Below are positions 36,301 through 47,353 of a DNA stretch of 64,000 bases, one piece after another. The stretch is from Hyaloraphidium curvatum (Eukaryota; Monoblepharomycota; Hyaloraphidiomycetes; Hyaloraphidiales; Hyaloraphidiaceae). Location: assembly GCA_025558095.1 (NCBI GenBank), contig JAIVFI010000013.1, positions 372,001 through 436,000 on the forward strand. Reading direction: 5' to 3'. The position numbers and the translations under genes were made by a program. The notes beneath the pieces were generated by a model, which had not been told where the DNA came from, searched no databases, and saw only the letters and a list, made by a program, of their open reading frames with translations. The number at the start of each line of letters is the position of its first letter. Position 1 is the first letter of the stretch.

Positions 36301-36647
36301 TGGTCCGATTCGGCCACTGCATCGAGCACGCGGCGCAAACACGTCAGGGCAGCCGCCGCGTTCGCGTCCGAAACATCGGGATGCCGCAGAACCTGCACGA
36401 GCGGAAAGATGACGTAGTCGGACAGCGATGCGAGCACATGGCTGCCAAAATCCTTGCAGATCTGTTCCTCGCTGGCGAGGAGGGCTTCGAAGGACGGGTC
36501 GGTGCCGCGTCCCGACGCAGCCGTCCCTCGGAGGATTCCAACGCAGTGCCGTTTGAGCTGCGGGTTGGATCAGTTAGGAAACGAAGCATTCAAGACAGGA
36601 ACACGACTGACGATGTGGAACGCTCGCCCCAGGGCGTCATCATTCAT
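33330..36647 (-). CDS. TTI1: TTI1, TTT-complex HEAT-repeat protein
   Basis: Subunit of Tel2-Tti1-Tti2, the Hsp90 co-chaperone that folds PIKK kinases such as TOR, ATM and ATR. A 36-nt first exon (MNDDALGRAFHI) is joined by a 54-nt intron with a CTAAC branch-like sequence to LKRHCVGILRG; the second exon (33330-36557) is open throughout. Total 1087 residues, close to animal TTI1 at about 1090. Features: DYVIFPLVQVLR, FLACFEALPSAVRQYS, RFESILFLKGCLRHAAKLW and many HEAT-like helical pairs, ending in a basic segment. The longest uninterrupted exon of the window, unlike its intron-rich neighbours. Confidence 0.88.
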
Positions 36648-36846
36648 TTGGCGTGTGTGCGTAGGATTTGCGGCGGGTTGAACTTCCTCTGCGCGCTCCA
36701 GAACCACCGGACCTCGAGGCCGACATTTTTCTGGGTATCGCATGTATTGCATACAATGAGGGGAAGCAGTTTGATGGGTATCGCAAGAAGCCTGATGGGT
36801 ATCGCTCTAGGTAAGAAGGAAAGAGAGAGTCGAGAGTGGATGTCGG

Positions 36847-38343
36847 CTACCGTGGGTTGCCAGCAAGGCCCGGTCCACCGCCACCAAAGAGGGCCTTCAA
36901 GTCTTCCTCGGATGGCCTCGAAGAATTCAGCGCGGTGCGAAGGTATGGTGAGGATACTCCAGATTGCATGGTGGATGCGGGCGCAGCCAACGACGGCGTT
37001 TGCAGCCCCTGCACTGCGGGGTGAAGGTGCATCATGTTCAGCTCTTCCGAGCTGCCGAAGGACTGGGCAGAGTGGCTCGAGATCATGTAGCTGCCCGACG
37101 AAGAATGTTGGTGGTGAGGTGCCAGGCCAGCGGGGAGGATGTTGTAGGAGAAGGAACGCGTCCTCTCGGGCGGATGTCGAGGTGGGCCTCCCAAGAGTAA
37201 GTCAAGCTGGCTATCCTCGCGCAGCTCATCCAAGGTGGCGGCGTCCAAGCGGCTGCCAGAGCGCGACATGCCTATGGTGGCCTGAGAATCCTTCTCCATC
37301 AAGTACGGGCTGCGTTCCATCGACCGCAGGGTCCCGTCCGTGTAGCCCTGGGGCTGCCCCAGAAAGCCGAGTTCGGCGGGACCGTACAGTTCGAACGAGG
37401 CCGGATGTTGCCGGGGGAGCGGCACGGCGTTCGATGCGTAGGCATCAGGGCTGTGCATCCTGTCGCTCCTCGCGTCCGGTTGCGGGCCGGGACTCGGCGC
37501 AGCAAAGCGCCGGTTGTAGTGCTGAACGTGCGTTTGGTAGGAGTAGGAGCTGCTGTTGCTTGAGTAGTCGACCGACAAGCCCCGTTTTGTGTGCAGATTC
37601 TTCTTTGCAATTTCGGCCTTGAGAGTGCAGCCTTTATCAGCATCAACCTGGCTCGGCAGTGAGTGTCTCGATCAGCAATCTCGGCGGCCACGTGAGCGGG
37701 AAGCGTGCGTTACCTTTCTCCCCGTCAAGATGTCGCGGGCCTCCAGCGCCTCCAACCGCGAGCGGAACTTTGCAAAACCGATCTGAACGGGACCAGAAGC
37801 GTCACGGATTGTCCAGAAGTAGGCGCAAACAGGCCCCACGATCTGCTTCCTGCCCGTGCCCTCGTCCTCCTGGTTCGGGATCTTGAGCGTGGCCGCTTCG
37901 AAGCCCGGGCTGAAGATAAACTGCTCCCGACTCCGTCACCACCAACGGCCAGGTGCGGCTTCACCGGGACCAACCATGTTTTGGAACTCCCTCTCGCTCA
38001 TGTCGTCTGGGAAACCAACCACGAATATCGTGGTAATCTGACAGGCAGTGCACGAGGACGGAATCGGGAGGAGTGGAACAGCCGGCGGGATCCCGAGCAA
38101 AGAGGCGGAAGAGGGAGAGATAGGGAGACCGCGGGAAGGCAGCGGGGTGGGGTCGCAATTCGGGGAGGCAGAAGTAATCAGCGGGGTTCCGGGGTGGCGA
38201 CCGGGCCGCATGCAAAGCCAAGGGCCGCCGGGCAGCGGGAAGTGCAGCGACGGCCGGCCGCAGCGCAGGCTCACCTCCTCATCCGCCTGCGACGAAGGCC
38301 GCGCGGGATACGGCGCGAGGCCCGCGGCCGGGGCGTATTGCAT
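36847..38343 (-). CDS. single-RRM RNA-binding protein (fungal scw1/Whi3-like)
   Basis: Five exons. After a short Ala/Pro-rich start (MQYAPAAGLAPYP) and a 240-nt intron, the RRM begins TTIFVVGFPDDMSEREFQNM, continues FSPGFEAATLKIPN and IGFAKFRSRLEALEARDILTG, and ends DADKGCTLKAEIAKKNLHTKRG. That closing pattern is typical of a fungal RRM family found with Whi3- and scw1-type cell-cycle and cell-wall regulators. The remaining 240 residues are low-complexity, Ser/Pro/Gln-rich, with the end motif SEEDLKALFGGGGPG. Role inferred: cytoplasmic mRNA binding. The gene lies tandem downstream of TTI1 in position, on the same strand. Confidence 0.82.
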
Positions 38344-38540
38344 TGCGGGCGGAGCGGGCACGAGAGCGCAGGCCCGAGCCGGTCATGCCAGCGCGCGCAG
38401 CGGGTCCGCCCGGGTCATCTGCCGCGCCAGTATGCGCTTCCGTGCGGCGTCCAGCGGTGGCCGCGTCCGCGTTGTGTGCGCGACCCCGGGGCGCGCGCCC
38501 CGCCATCAGCCGTCACTGTACCGCCCGCACCCGGATCAGA

Positions 38541-40067
38541 ATGGAGGATTTCCAGTGAGCGGGGCCCGGAGGCGCGAAGCCCGCCAATCTCATGCATGCT
38601 CCGTGCAGGCGCTGCGTCGCGCGCATCTCGGACGCGGAGCTGCGCGACGCGCTGGAGGCCCGCTTCACCGACGCCGGCGACCGGACCCTCATCTGCCGCG
38701 TCGTGCGCCACTTTGCGGACAAGGAGAACAGCGATCCCGCGGGATCTTTGGCGGCCAGCAACGGGCTCAAGAGGGCGTCGCCCGCGCTGGCGGACCTCGG
38801 CCCGGCGGCGAAGAAGGCCAGAGCGGAGCGCACCGTCGACGATTCGGAGACGTGGTGCACTCTCGGCGACGTCAGCGTCCTCCTGCCCGCGAGGAAGAGG
38901 ATGAACGTCAAGTTCACCAAGGATGAGCTCGTGCTCTGCCCTACAAAGCCGGACGGCACGGCCGCAGAGATCTTTGTCCGCTTGGACGCTGTGAAGACCG
39001 TGGTCGTCACTCCTTCCCCGGACAAAGCGAGCAAAAGGGCGTCGTGGACTTTCACGGTTCTGGTCGACGGGGCGGGATCTCCGTCGAAAGACTCCAAAAG
39101 GAAGCCCTGGGAGTACGCCGGCGCCATAGCGTTCGCGGTCGAGGACGGATCGACGACGGTCTCGCGAGGGCCGCCGCAGAAGGCAGCGAGCAGCACTCCT
39201 GCGGACGCCAAGGCAGCGGTGTGCGACGCTTTTCGGCAGGCCTTAAAGCGCCCGGTGCTGGAACCCGCGGGAAGGGGCGGAGGGTCCAAGGGCCGAGTGC
39301 ACATTGAGGCTTGCCGGGGCGCCAAGCCTTGTTCCGTCTACCTGCTTTCTACCGGAATCCTTGTGGGCTATACCAAGCCAATCACCTTTGTCACTGCGGA
39401 GCAGGTGAATTCCAGTTGCTCCCGTGCGCATTGGGTTCTAATGCGATGCTAGATTTCGGACATCGCCATATGCAATGCCGTACGTTGCTAAGACCTCCGG
39501 TGGCGTCCGACTCTGACATTGTCGGCCACAGACCAGCAGGACGTTCAATGTCGAGGTCAAGGTGTTCGATCGGACAAGAGATGCGGCGGCCGCCAAGACG
39601 CTCGAACTGTCCATGATCGACCATTCGGCATACGACGGTTGGCATTTCGCCATGAACCATGTTGCTCATTCTCATTTGATCACGAATCGCCTTCAGACGT
39701 TAGCCAGTACATCGCCGATCACAAGAGGAGGGCCGCGAACATGGCCAAATCCCATGCGACGGACAGTAACCCCTCTGCAGCGACATCTGCCGGTGTGCAA
39801 ACCGCGGAGAGCGTGACGGAGGTTCCCGGGGACCAGGGAAGCGAAGACGAATCGGAGGACGAGGACTACGCGCCGGAATCGGAGAGCAGCGCGGAGGAGA
39901 CCGGCGACAGCAGCGATTCTGAAGGCACTGGCGACAGCGACTCTGAAAACGGATCCAGCGACGGCGGATCCGATGGAGACGGCGCCTCAGACGAAGACGA
40001 TGCGGAAAGCGGGGGGGGGGAGTCGGCTCCCGACTCAAGAGACGAGGAGGTGGAATTCGAGGACTAG
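38541..40067 (+). CDS. RTT106: Rtt106-like histone chaperone with acidic tail
   Basis: Double-PH-type chaperone resembling Rtt106, which deposits H3-H4 and silences histone genes. Exon 1 is only MEDFQ, joined by a GTGAGC intron to RCVARISDAELRDALEARF, a helical N-terminus like the Rtt106 dimerisation region. PH domains: DVSVLLPARKRMNVKFTKDE, VVVTPSPDKASKRASWTFTV, then VHIEACRGAKPCSVYLLSTG with ILVGYTKPITFVTAEQISDI. The signature TSRTFNVEVKVFD and LELSMIDHSAYDD closes the fold. A tail of about 85 residues is almost entirely Asp/Glu/Ser/Gly. The first PH domain lacks several hydrophobic positions seen in yeast, so the subtype is less sure than the fold. Confidence 0.8.
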
Positions 40068-40184
40068 AGGAACGCCGGCATCGGATGTAGCAGTTGTTCT
40101 ATCTGCCTAACGAGCGAAGATGGCCAAAGGCTGCGCGGCAGGGAGTGAGCTGGGGACCCGTTGGGCAACCGAGCAACCCACTCT

Positions 40185-40584
40185 CTAGTCCTGGTGGAAC
40201 TCCAGCGCCTTCAGCTTGGCATCCCGCTCGCGAACAAGTGCCTTCTGCTCCTCGGTCGCCGGCCTGGCGAGGATGGCCGGTGCATTGCGTCAGTTGCGGG
40301 CGAAAGTGGGTGTCTCGGCCGCGGGGACGGCGCGGCCGCAGAACATCCCGACGCGGCACGGGCACTCACGTGGCGTTGAAGACAATCGAGGCGACATATG
40401 CGAAGGGAACGAGGAGCCATGCGCGGCGGTAGGCCCACTTGGTGTAGAGGGCGTCGTAAACCTCGCCGAGCGTGGTCTCCATGGACAGAGGTTTCTCCAG
40501 CGCCGGCAGCTTAGCGACTTCCGGCCGGTAGAAGCGCCTGCCCATCATCATCCGCGCGGCCGAGGTCATAGGCAGGCGCGGCAT
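40185..40584 (-). CDS. small single-span membrane protein, unrecognised
   Basis: Two exons joined by a GTGAGT..CGCCAG intron (phase 2) give about 96 residues. The N-terminus is basic with several Met and Arg (MPRLPMTSAARMMMGRRFY), compatible with a mitochondrial presequence. It is followed by TLGEVYDALYTKWAYRRA, one hydrophobic span (WLLVPFAYVASIVF), and a charged tail ending LKALEFHQD. The topology is like small respiratory-chain or assembly subunits, but I do not recognise the family. The intron position and codon use support a real gene. Confidence 0.65.
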
Positions 40585-40655
40585 CCTGATTTGCGTCGCG
40601 GGTGGGTGAGTGGCGTGAGCACCTTTTCATACCGTCCGTATGCGCGCGCGCGCCA
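40585..40655. promoter_or_regulatory. 71-bp divergent promoter, small membrane protein / SEN2
   Basis: Shortest divergent interval in the window. Two start codons only 71 bp apart imply overlapping core promoters or leaderless initiation. A CG-alternating run (TGCGCGCGCGCG) lies just before the SEN2 ATG. Confidence 0.45.
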
Positions 40656-41882
40656 ATGGACATCGTCCCGCTGCCCGTTCCCTGGCTCCGGCAGCAGTCT
40701 TCGCCTGCGTCTATTTCATTCCTGCCACGATGGATCGGCGCTTGGGTCGATTGGCTGTTCAAGCCGCTTGCGACGTACCTGCATCCTCCGGCCAAGGCTG
40801 TCGGGACGCTGGAGGACGATGGAGTCTGGGTCGACAGCCTTGAGGACATTCAGTTCCTTTGGAACCATGGCTTCTTCGGCAAAGGCACGCTTTCGAGAAG
40901 CGAGCCGTCCTGGCGGTTCTCGGCCATGAAGCAGAAGAAAGGTGCGCCGTCGAGCGGGAGCTGGGCCAAGTCTCTGACGTTTCTTTTAGGATCGTCGCGA
41001 TCGCGGAAGAAGGGGGCTAAACTTCGCCTTGGAGCTGCAGCACATTTGGCCACCGGAGCAATTGGATCCCATGGACAGCCCAGTGCCACGGAGACGGGGA
41101 GCCCCGATCAGGAGGCGCTGCAAATCGATTCCTGCGAGGCCGTGTTCCTGTCTTTCTTCCTGGGGAGTCTAGTCGTGGTATATGATCAGGTCAGCGGGAC
41201 TCCTCTGGGGTCCGGGAGCACGGCCCTGACTTGCCCGCCTTTGTGAAGCTTGGAACGTTGATGAACCCCACTGATCTCTGGAACCGGTTCCGCAAGCAAC
41301 ATGGCGCGCTCGACGATGCCGGGAACGCTTTCGTTGTTAGATACGCCGCGTATCACTACTTCAGATCCGCTGGATGGGTGGTGCGGCCCGGAATCAAGTT
41401 CGGGACGGATTTTGGTGCGACGTCGCCGAACTCTCGGAACCTCGCTTCCAATGCTGACCGGCGGGTCGAGTCCTGTACAGGAAGGGACCGACGCAGACGC
41501 ACTCAGAGTGAGCGCCGCGGCTAGAGTCTTGCTGCGGCGCAATCTGACGGCATCGCACAAGGTTCGGTTTCGTCGTTGTGCCTGTCGATCGGAGCGGCAA
41601 ATCGCTTCGAGCGAGCGATTCGGACAGCATTCATCCCTGCGACTGGCTATCCCTCGTCTCAACTTTGCGCGTCGGGTCGGGTGTCAAGAAGGTGAGCCCA
41701 TTGAGTCTACATGCTACGTCCACGCGGTCTAACCATGCATTCTCCAGCGCGTCGGGTATTGCTTCGTGACCGTACCAGAGGGGCTGCACATGTCGGCCCT
41801 CGGTTCCCCGCGATGCATCGCGCAGTACGCGGTGCAGGAGGTCGTCCTGAACCGCTGGATTCCCGAGCGGACCCGAGACTGA
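40656..41882 (+). CDS. SEN2: tRNA-splicing endonuclease catalytic subunit SEN2
   Basis: Cuts the 5' splice site of intron-containing pre-tRNAs. The N-terminal region has VWVDSLEDIQFLWNHGFFGK and LSRSEPSW. The catalytic fold has SCEAVFLSFFLGSLVVVYD, YAAYHYFRSAGWVVRPGIKF, then YRKGPTQTHSEFGFVVVP and the Lys of GSGVKKRVGYCFV. The Tyr-His-Lys triad is therefore present (Y of LYRKGP, H of THSEF, K before RVGY). Four short introns; the GA|GTGAGC donor in THSE is phase-checked. About 330 residues. Its stop is 12 bp from the convergent TAF14 stop. Confidence 0.93.
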
Positions 41883-41894
41883 GCTCAGAGCTTC

Positions 41895-42758
41895 TCAATC
41901 CTCCATGCCGCCAACGACCTCCGCAATCTGCCCTATGAGCGCATCCGCGCACTCGCTCAAGTCAAATTCAAACGCCCCCGGCGTTTCCGTGACGCGCAGA
42001 TCGCTAGGCGCGTTCCGTTTGATGAGCTGCGCCACCGTCAAAGCGTTCGTCGGCGAAAGCTTGCTCAACCGCGCAGCCAAGGCGTCCAAGTCAATTTGCC
42101 CGTTGGGCATTATAAGGGCAGGTCCCCGCGGCTTGGCCTTTTTGAGGCCCTCGCCTGCCCCGCCCTGCTTCGCGGATTTGCGTCGGATCTCATCCTGCTC
42201 CAGCAGGCGCACGAAGCCGGGGGAGGGATTCTTTATCGTCTGCGGTACGAGGCTCGCAAGGAGAGCAGTGGAAGCGGTGCAGCAAGCCTCACCAGAACCT
42301 GCTTCGTCGTGTAGCTGGGGTTCATGAACTCAAGAATGTACTCGAACTCGAATGGAGGCACGGTCTTGTCCTTGAACACGACGGTTACCGGGATCCCGAA
42401 TTCTCCCCATCCCTCGTCGTTGATCATGAAGCCTCGGCGCACGGGATTCTTGAAGCTCGGGTGCAGTTTCCACTGTCGGCGCGTCCAAGCTCAGCCGGCG
42501 CGAGGTACGGCGAGTCCAGCACCGACCTCCACGTAATCGATCCACGGAAGGTCCGAGCTGCCCTGTTCGTCCGTCATTTTGATCTGCCACGTCCGCCACG
42601 AGTACATGAAGCCATTGAACTCCTGTGGTGCCCGCCCCTGTATGACTTTGTTCGAGCTCGAAATCAAAACCACCCTTGTCGCCGGGGCATAGCAACAAAT
42701 CAGACGGTGCTGCGAGTAGGCAAGGCGAGGACTGGAACCTCTTGACGGTGTTGCTCAT
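41895..42758 (-). CDS. TAF14: TAF14, YEATS-domain subunit of TFIID/TFIIF and remodelers
   Basis: Reads acylated histone H3 lysines through its YEATS domain and joins several chromatin complexes. Exon 1 is MSNTVKR; exon 2 has YSWRTWQIKMTDEQG; exon 3 has LHPSFKNPVRRGFMINDEGW and GEFGIPVTVVF, the YEATS core; exon 4 ends in the ET-like domain (LAARLSKLSPTNALTVAQLI, FEFDLSECADALIGQIAE), which matches the yeast Taf14 C-terminus. About 225 residues, near the yeast length of 244. Three phase-consistent introns. Confidence 0.93.
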
Positions 42759-43085
42759 TGCGCGACGGTTCGACGCGAGGACGAAGGCCGGGCCTCGTGT
42801 CCCTTGATCACCCGTCACATCCCAGCGAAAAATCGCAGCACCGCATCTCCTATTCGGCTACTCCGCATACGGAGGACGGACTAGAGAATGCTGACGAGAC
42901 CGCGTCAGCAACGACATGGAGGACCCGATCCGTCAGGCGTCAGGCGTCTCATCGTCGAATGCCGTCCACTACATCGTGAGGCCTAGTCTGGCGCACCAGA
43001 CGGCCAAAGTTTAGTGGAACTCGGCATTGGCATGGATGTGGCCTGGGATGGAAGTGAGTCGCGGGCACTCGGGGCAGAGCATTCT
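42759..43085. other. 327-bp interval between TAF14 and ATP17
   Basis: Upstream region of TAF14 and 3' flank of ATP17 (same strand). No open frame of family character, no tRNA boxes and no clear repeat beyond a short GTCAGGC duplication (CCGTCAGGCGTCAGGCGTC). Nothing recognisable is seen in it. Confidence 0.5.
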
Positions 43086-43632
43086 TCACGCACCTCCGAA
43101 GTGGGCCTGATGTTCCGGTAGCCCCATCGGCCCGGTTAGAGCAGTCCAAAAAGGAAGCACCAAGCGCCAAGACGCACCTTGATCACATAGCCGATGGGGA
43201 TGATGAGGAGCACGTAGTGCAGAAGAGGCGTCGCGCTCTCGTTTCCCCGGGCCATGTACTTGTTGTGGTACCACTGGAAGAAACCCCTCGGCGGTGGTGC
43301 CGGCGGCGCAGGGCCCTTGACCACCTCGCGGTAGAACGACTTCATCTGGTCGAAGAGGTACGGGTGCGACGTGGGGTAGTCGCTGCATGTGCGCGAATCC
43401 CAGGGAGCGAAGCACATCCCGGCCGCCATCGAGTCCCAATAGACGCCAAGGACAGCCACAAGACGGGATGGACGCCAGTCAAGGCTGGGCAGTCGCTGAG
43501 GCAGCATGGCACGTACGACTCGAACTTGCCCATCTGCTTCACCGACCCGATGTTGGGCGGGAAGATGGACGCATTCCGCGTGCCCTTCAGCAGGGTCACA
43601 GGTGCCTTCGTCGTCAATCGGGCGACGAGCAT
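43086..43632 (-). CDS. ATP17: mitochondrial ATP synthase subunit f (Atp17)
   Basis: Small inner-membrane subunit of the F0 stalk. Exon 1 begins MLVARLTTKAPVTLLKG, a likely presequence, then FPPNIGSVKQMGKFESY. The next exon carries MKSFYREVVKGPAPPAPP, FFQWYHNKYMARGNE and a membrane span (PLLHYVLLIIPIGYVIK). A last mini-exon encodes AHFGGA. The first junction has two options: an acceptor just before MKSFY (phase 0) or an earlier CATGCAG adding DYPTSHPYLFDQ; the former fits family length. Confidence 0.82.
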
Positions 43633-43763
43633 CGTGGGATGGGCCCAAAGAGACTCCCGCCGTTCGGTGGCGTGCGTCGTTCGCCAAGGGCTTTCCCCCC
43701 CAGTACTGTGCGTTTGGACGCGGGCCACCCGCTGTTCCGGTCAACTGAGCGCGGGTCGCGATA

Positions 43764-46700
43764 ATGCTCAGCACGCAGAAGAAAGATGAGGACTCGGGTT
43801 CGTCTCGTCGGGCGGTTTGCCGCGCGGAGTCCGCAAACACTCAAGGGACCGGCCTACCCTCTCCGACCGCAGGGGACGCGGGCATGTTTTACCACCTGGA
43901 CAAGAGCACTGTGTTGCAGGAGGCCCGCGCATTCAACGAGACCCCTATCAATCCGAGGAAATGCCGCCTCATCTTGACGAAAATCGCGTACCTGTTGTAC
44001 CAATCGGAGACCTTCGCGACGAACGAGGCCACGGAGACGTTCTTCTCCATTACGAAGCTTTTCCAGTCGCCGGATGTTGGTTTCGTTGCCGAAGCTCCGG
44101 AACTGAGCCGCGGTGACACACGGGCGTCTGCAGGTGCCGCTTCGCCAGATGGTCTACCTCGTAATCAAGGAGCTCGCGACGATCGCGGAGGATGTCATTA
44201 TGGTCACGTCGTCGCTGACCAAGGACATGAACGCCAAGTCGGACGTTATCTACCGCGCCAACGCCATCCGTGCCCTGTGCAAGATTACGGATGTGGGCGA
44301 ACCGCCGTTCGAGCCGGTCGACGCGGGTTAACGGACCTCCCACGGCAGAGCTCGATGCTGCAGGGTATTGAACGGTTCTTGAAGCAGGCCATTGTCGACA
44401 AGAACCCCAGCGTCGCGAGCGGGGCGCTTGTGTCGTCCCTCCACCTCTTCCACAGCAACAAGGAGGTCGTCAAGCGCTGGGTGAACGAAGTCCAGGAAGC
44501 CGTGAACAGCAAAGGAGTCACCACGCAGTACCACGCCCTGGGGCTCATGTACCAAATCAAGCAGCATGACCGCATGGCCGTCATCAAGATGGTCCAGAAC
44601 TACGCCAAGGGTTCGATCCGGTCGCCATACGCGTACTGCATGATGATTCGCTACGCTTGCAAGATTATGGAGGATGAAGATTCGTACGAGGGGTTGGTGG
44701 CTCCGGGAAATGTGGCGGACGTGCTGTCTGACCATCGCGTGGGTTGGCCAGCAATCGGTCGATGTACGACCAGCTCGAGAGCCTCCTGCGCCACAAGAGC
44801 GACATGGTCGTGTACGAAGCGGCTCGGGCGATATGCAACCTGAAGGATGTCAGCAGCAAGGAGCTTTACCCGGCTGTCTCGGGTGCGGCCAGCGTCGCGG
44901 GGGAACTTTTGCAGGTCTAAATCAACGTTTCCACAGCTCTTCAGCTCATGCTTGTCAATCCCAAACCAACGCTGCGCTTCGCAGCCATTCGGACGCTCAA
45001 CAAGCTGGCCATGAACAGCCCCCAGGCTGTGCTGCCGTGCAATTTGGACATGGAGAACCTCATTACCGATCAGAACCGCAGTATCGCGACTTTCGCAATT
45101 ACAACGTTGCTCAAGGTAAGCGGCTGCGGATGAGGGAGGTTTGCCGTGGTCTGAACCTCTCGGCTCCAGACCGGTACCGAAGCCAGCGTCGATCGATTGA
45201 TGAAGCAGATCAGGTTGGTGTGGCGGCCTCAGGCGCTTTCCCTGCTTTGACACGTTGTCAGTGGCTTCATGTCCGAGATTTCGGACGAATTCAAGATCAT
45301 CGTCATTGATGCCGTCCGCGCTCTCTGCCTCAAGTTCCCCGCGAAGCAAGCCCTGATGCTTAACTTCCTGTCGGGCGTCCTTCGCGACGAAGGGGGCTAC
45401 GAGTACAAGAGGGCGATTGTGGAGGCTATCTTCGACATCATCCATCACATTCCCGAGTCGAAGGAGTACGGTGAGTTTGCTCGCAGGTCGACTCCGAGCC
45501 GCTGAACAACAGCTCTTTGGACAGCCTTTTCCCACCTCTGCGAGTTCATCGAGGACTGCGAGTTCACCAAGCTCGCTGTTCGCATTCTGCATCTCTTGGG
45601 GTCCGAAGGACCGCACACCAGCACACCGTCAAAGTACATTCGCTACATTTACAACCGGGTCATCCTGGAGAATTCCACGGTACGCGCAGCTGCAGTGAGC
45701 GCCCTAGCTCGGTTTGCCGTGCACTTGCCGGAGCTCCGGGAACGCATCAGCGTGCTGCTTACTCGGTAGGCTTGCAGTTGGCTGGAGTCGCGATCTGCTT
45801 TCGATGTGTTCTCAATTCAGGTGCCTCGATGATAACGACGACGAAGTGCGCGACAGGGCGGCGCTTTACTTGAGAATCCTCGAGAACGAGGATAGTGCGA
45901 AACCTTACGTGGACAGCGGTGCGATCAGCAATGCCTTGGTAAACCGCCAGCCCTAACCGTGCACTTTTCGTCACTGTAGATCTCACATATGCCTGGCCAG
46001 CCCTCGAGCACAAACTGAGCGCGTACCTGGAGAATGAATCAGCCCACGATGCTACGTTTGATATTGCAAGTGTTCCCATCGTGTCCCGCGCTCAGGAAGA
46101 AGCCGAGCGGATGCGTGAGTTTCTTTGCCCCTGCTATTTTTCTGGCCGTGGTTGACTTGGTTCTGTAGGCACCAAGGCTGCGTTGCAGGCGGAAGCCCAG
46201 GTGACCCTCAAGTCGCCGGCTTCGACAGCAACAGGCAAAGCTGCGGCCACCGCTCGACCCGATGCAGAAAGCGGCGGAGTCAACGAGGTGTCTAGGATCC
46301 CGGAGCTTGCCGAGTTCGGGCCTGTTTTCAAGACCTCGCGTCCCGCGGCCCTTACCGAAACCGAGACCGAGTACGTCGTGACGTGCACAAAGCACATATT
46401 CGCCGAGCACATTGTCTTCCAGGTGAGGGCGCCGTGCGTCTATCGATTTTGGCTGGCTTATTGACCTTCGCGTTCAGTTCACCTGCCGCAACACTCTCAA
46501 TGACTCCCAGCTGGAGAACGTCAACGTCGTCATGCGCATTGAATCCACTGAGGACGAGGACGCGCTGGCGATGCAGCAGGTCGTGTCCATTCCGGCCGAA
46601 AAGCTGGTGTACGACGTTCCTGCATCGGTTTTCGTTGGCTTCCGCCGCCGGCCCCCGAACAGTTCGCCTACAGGTATGCAAAGCGTTCTTGTGCAGTTGC

Positions 46701-47298
46701 TATGGCTGATCTATTGTGCCCGGTCTAGCGAGCTTCTCCTGCACGATGAAGTTCATTGTCAAGGATTGCGATCCTGCTACTGGCGAGGCTGATGAGGACG
46801 GTTATGACGACGAGTACCAGGTTCGTGGATGCTGATCAAGTTACTCAGCAGATGGCTGACCACGTTCCAGCTTGAGGGTGTGGAGCTTTTGCCGGCAGAC
46901 TACATGACAGGAACCTACGTTGCCAACTTCTCGAACGCCTGGGAGGATTTGGGGGAGGAGGCAGAAGTGGTGGAGACTTACTCTCTCACAGCAGTTGCTG
47001 GGATCAAGGGTAAGTCCTTGTTGCTAATTGGGCTGCAATACTTTTGATTGACCCATTCCCCTCAGCTGCTGTGACAAACGTCATTTCTCTCTTGGGCATG
47101 CAGATCTGCGAGGATTCCGCATCTGTCAAGGACAGGGCAACAACCCACACCTTGCTTCTGTCGGGGACTTTTGTTGGTGGTGTTCCGGTCTTGGTACGGT
47201 GTAGAATGGCAGCAGACGGCTCGGGTGTCACCATGGAGGTCGGGGTTCGGTCGACGAGCTTGCAAGTCTCTGAACTTGTGGCAAATGCAGTGGCATAG
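43764..47298 (+). CDS. SEC21: coatomer gamma subunit (Sec21, gamma-COP)
   Basis: Large subunit of the COPI coat for Golgi-to-ER retrieval. About fourteen exons. N-terminal solenoid blocks: [135 protein letters not shown] and [20 protein letters not shown]. The middle has [19 protein letters not shown]. The appendage has [38 protein letters not shown] and a closing NTHTLL-type segment [20 protein letters not shown]. Ends [10 protein letters not shown]. The LINE copy begins only 55 bp after the stop. Confidence 0.96.
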
Positions 47299-47353
47299 CA
47301 GGCTTGTACCTATATAGTATACCCATCAATTCCCTTTTCCTTGGCTGAGTAAA

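Noticed and set aside
40010-40020. G-run in the RTT106-like tail as a frameshift site
   Set aside because: The frame continues in register through the run to a sensible acidic end and stop; no sign of disruption.
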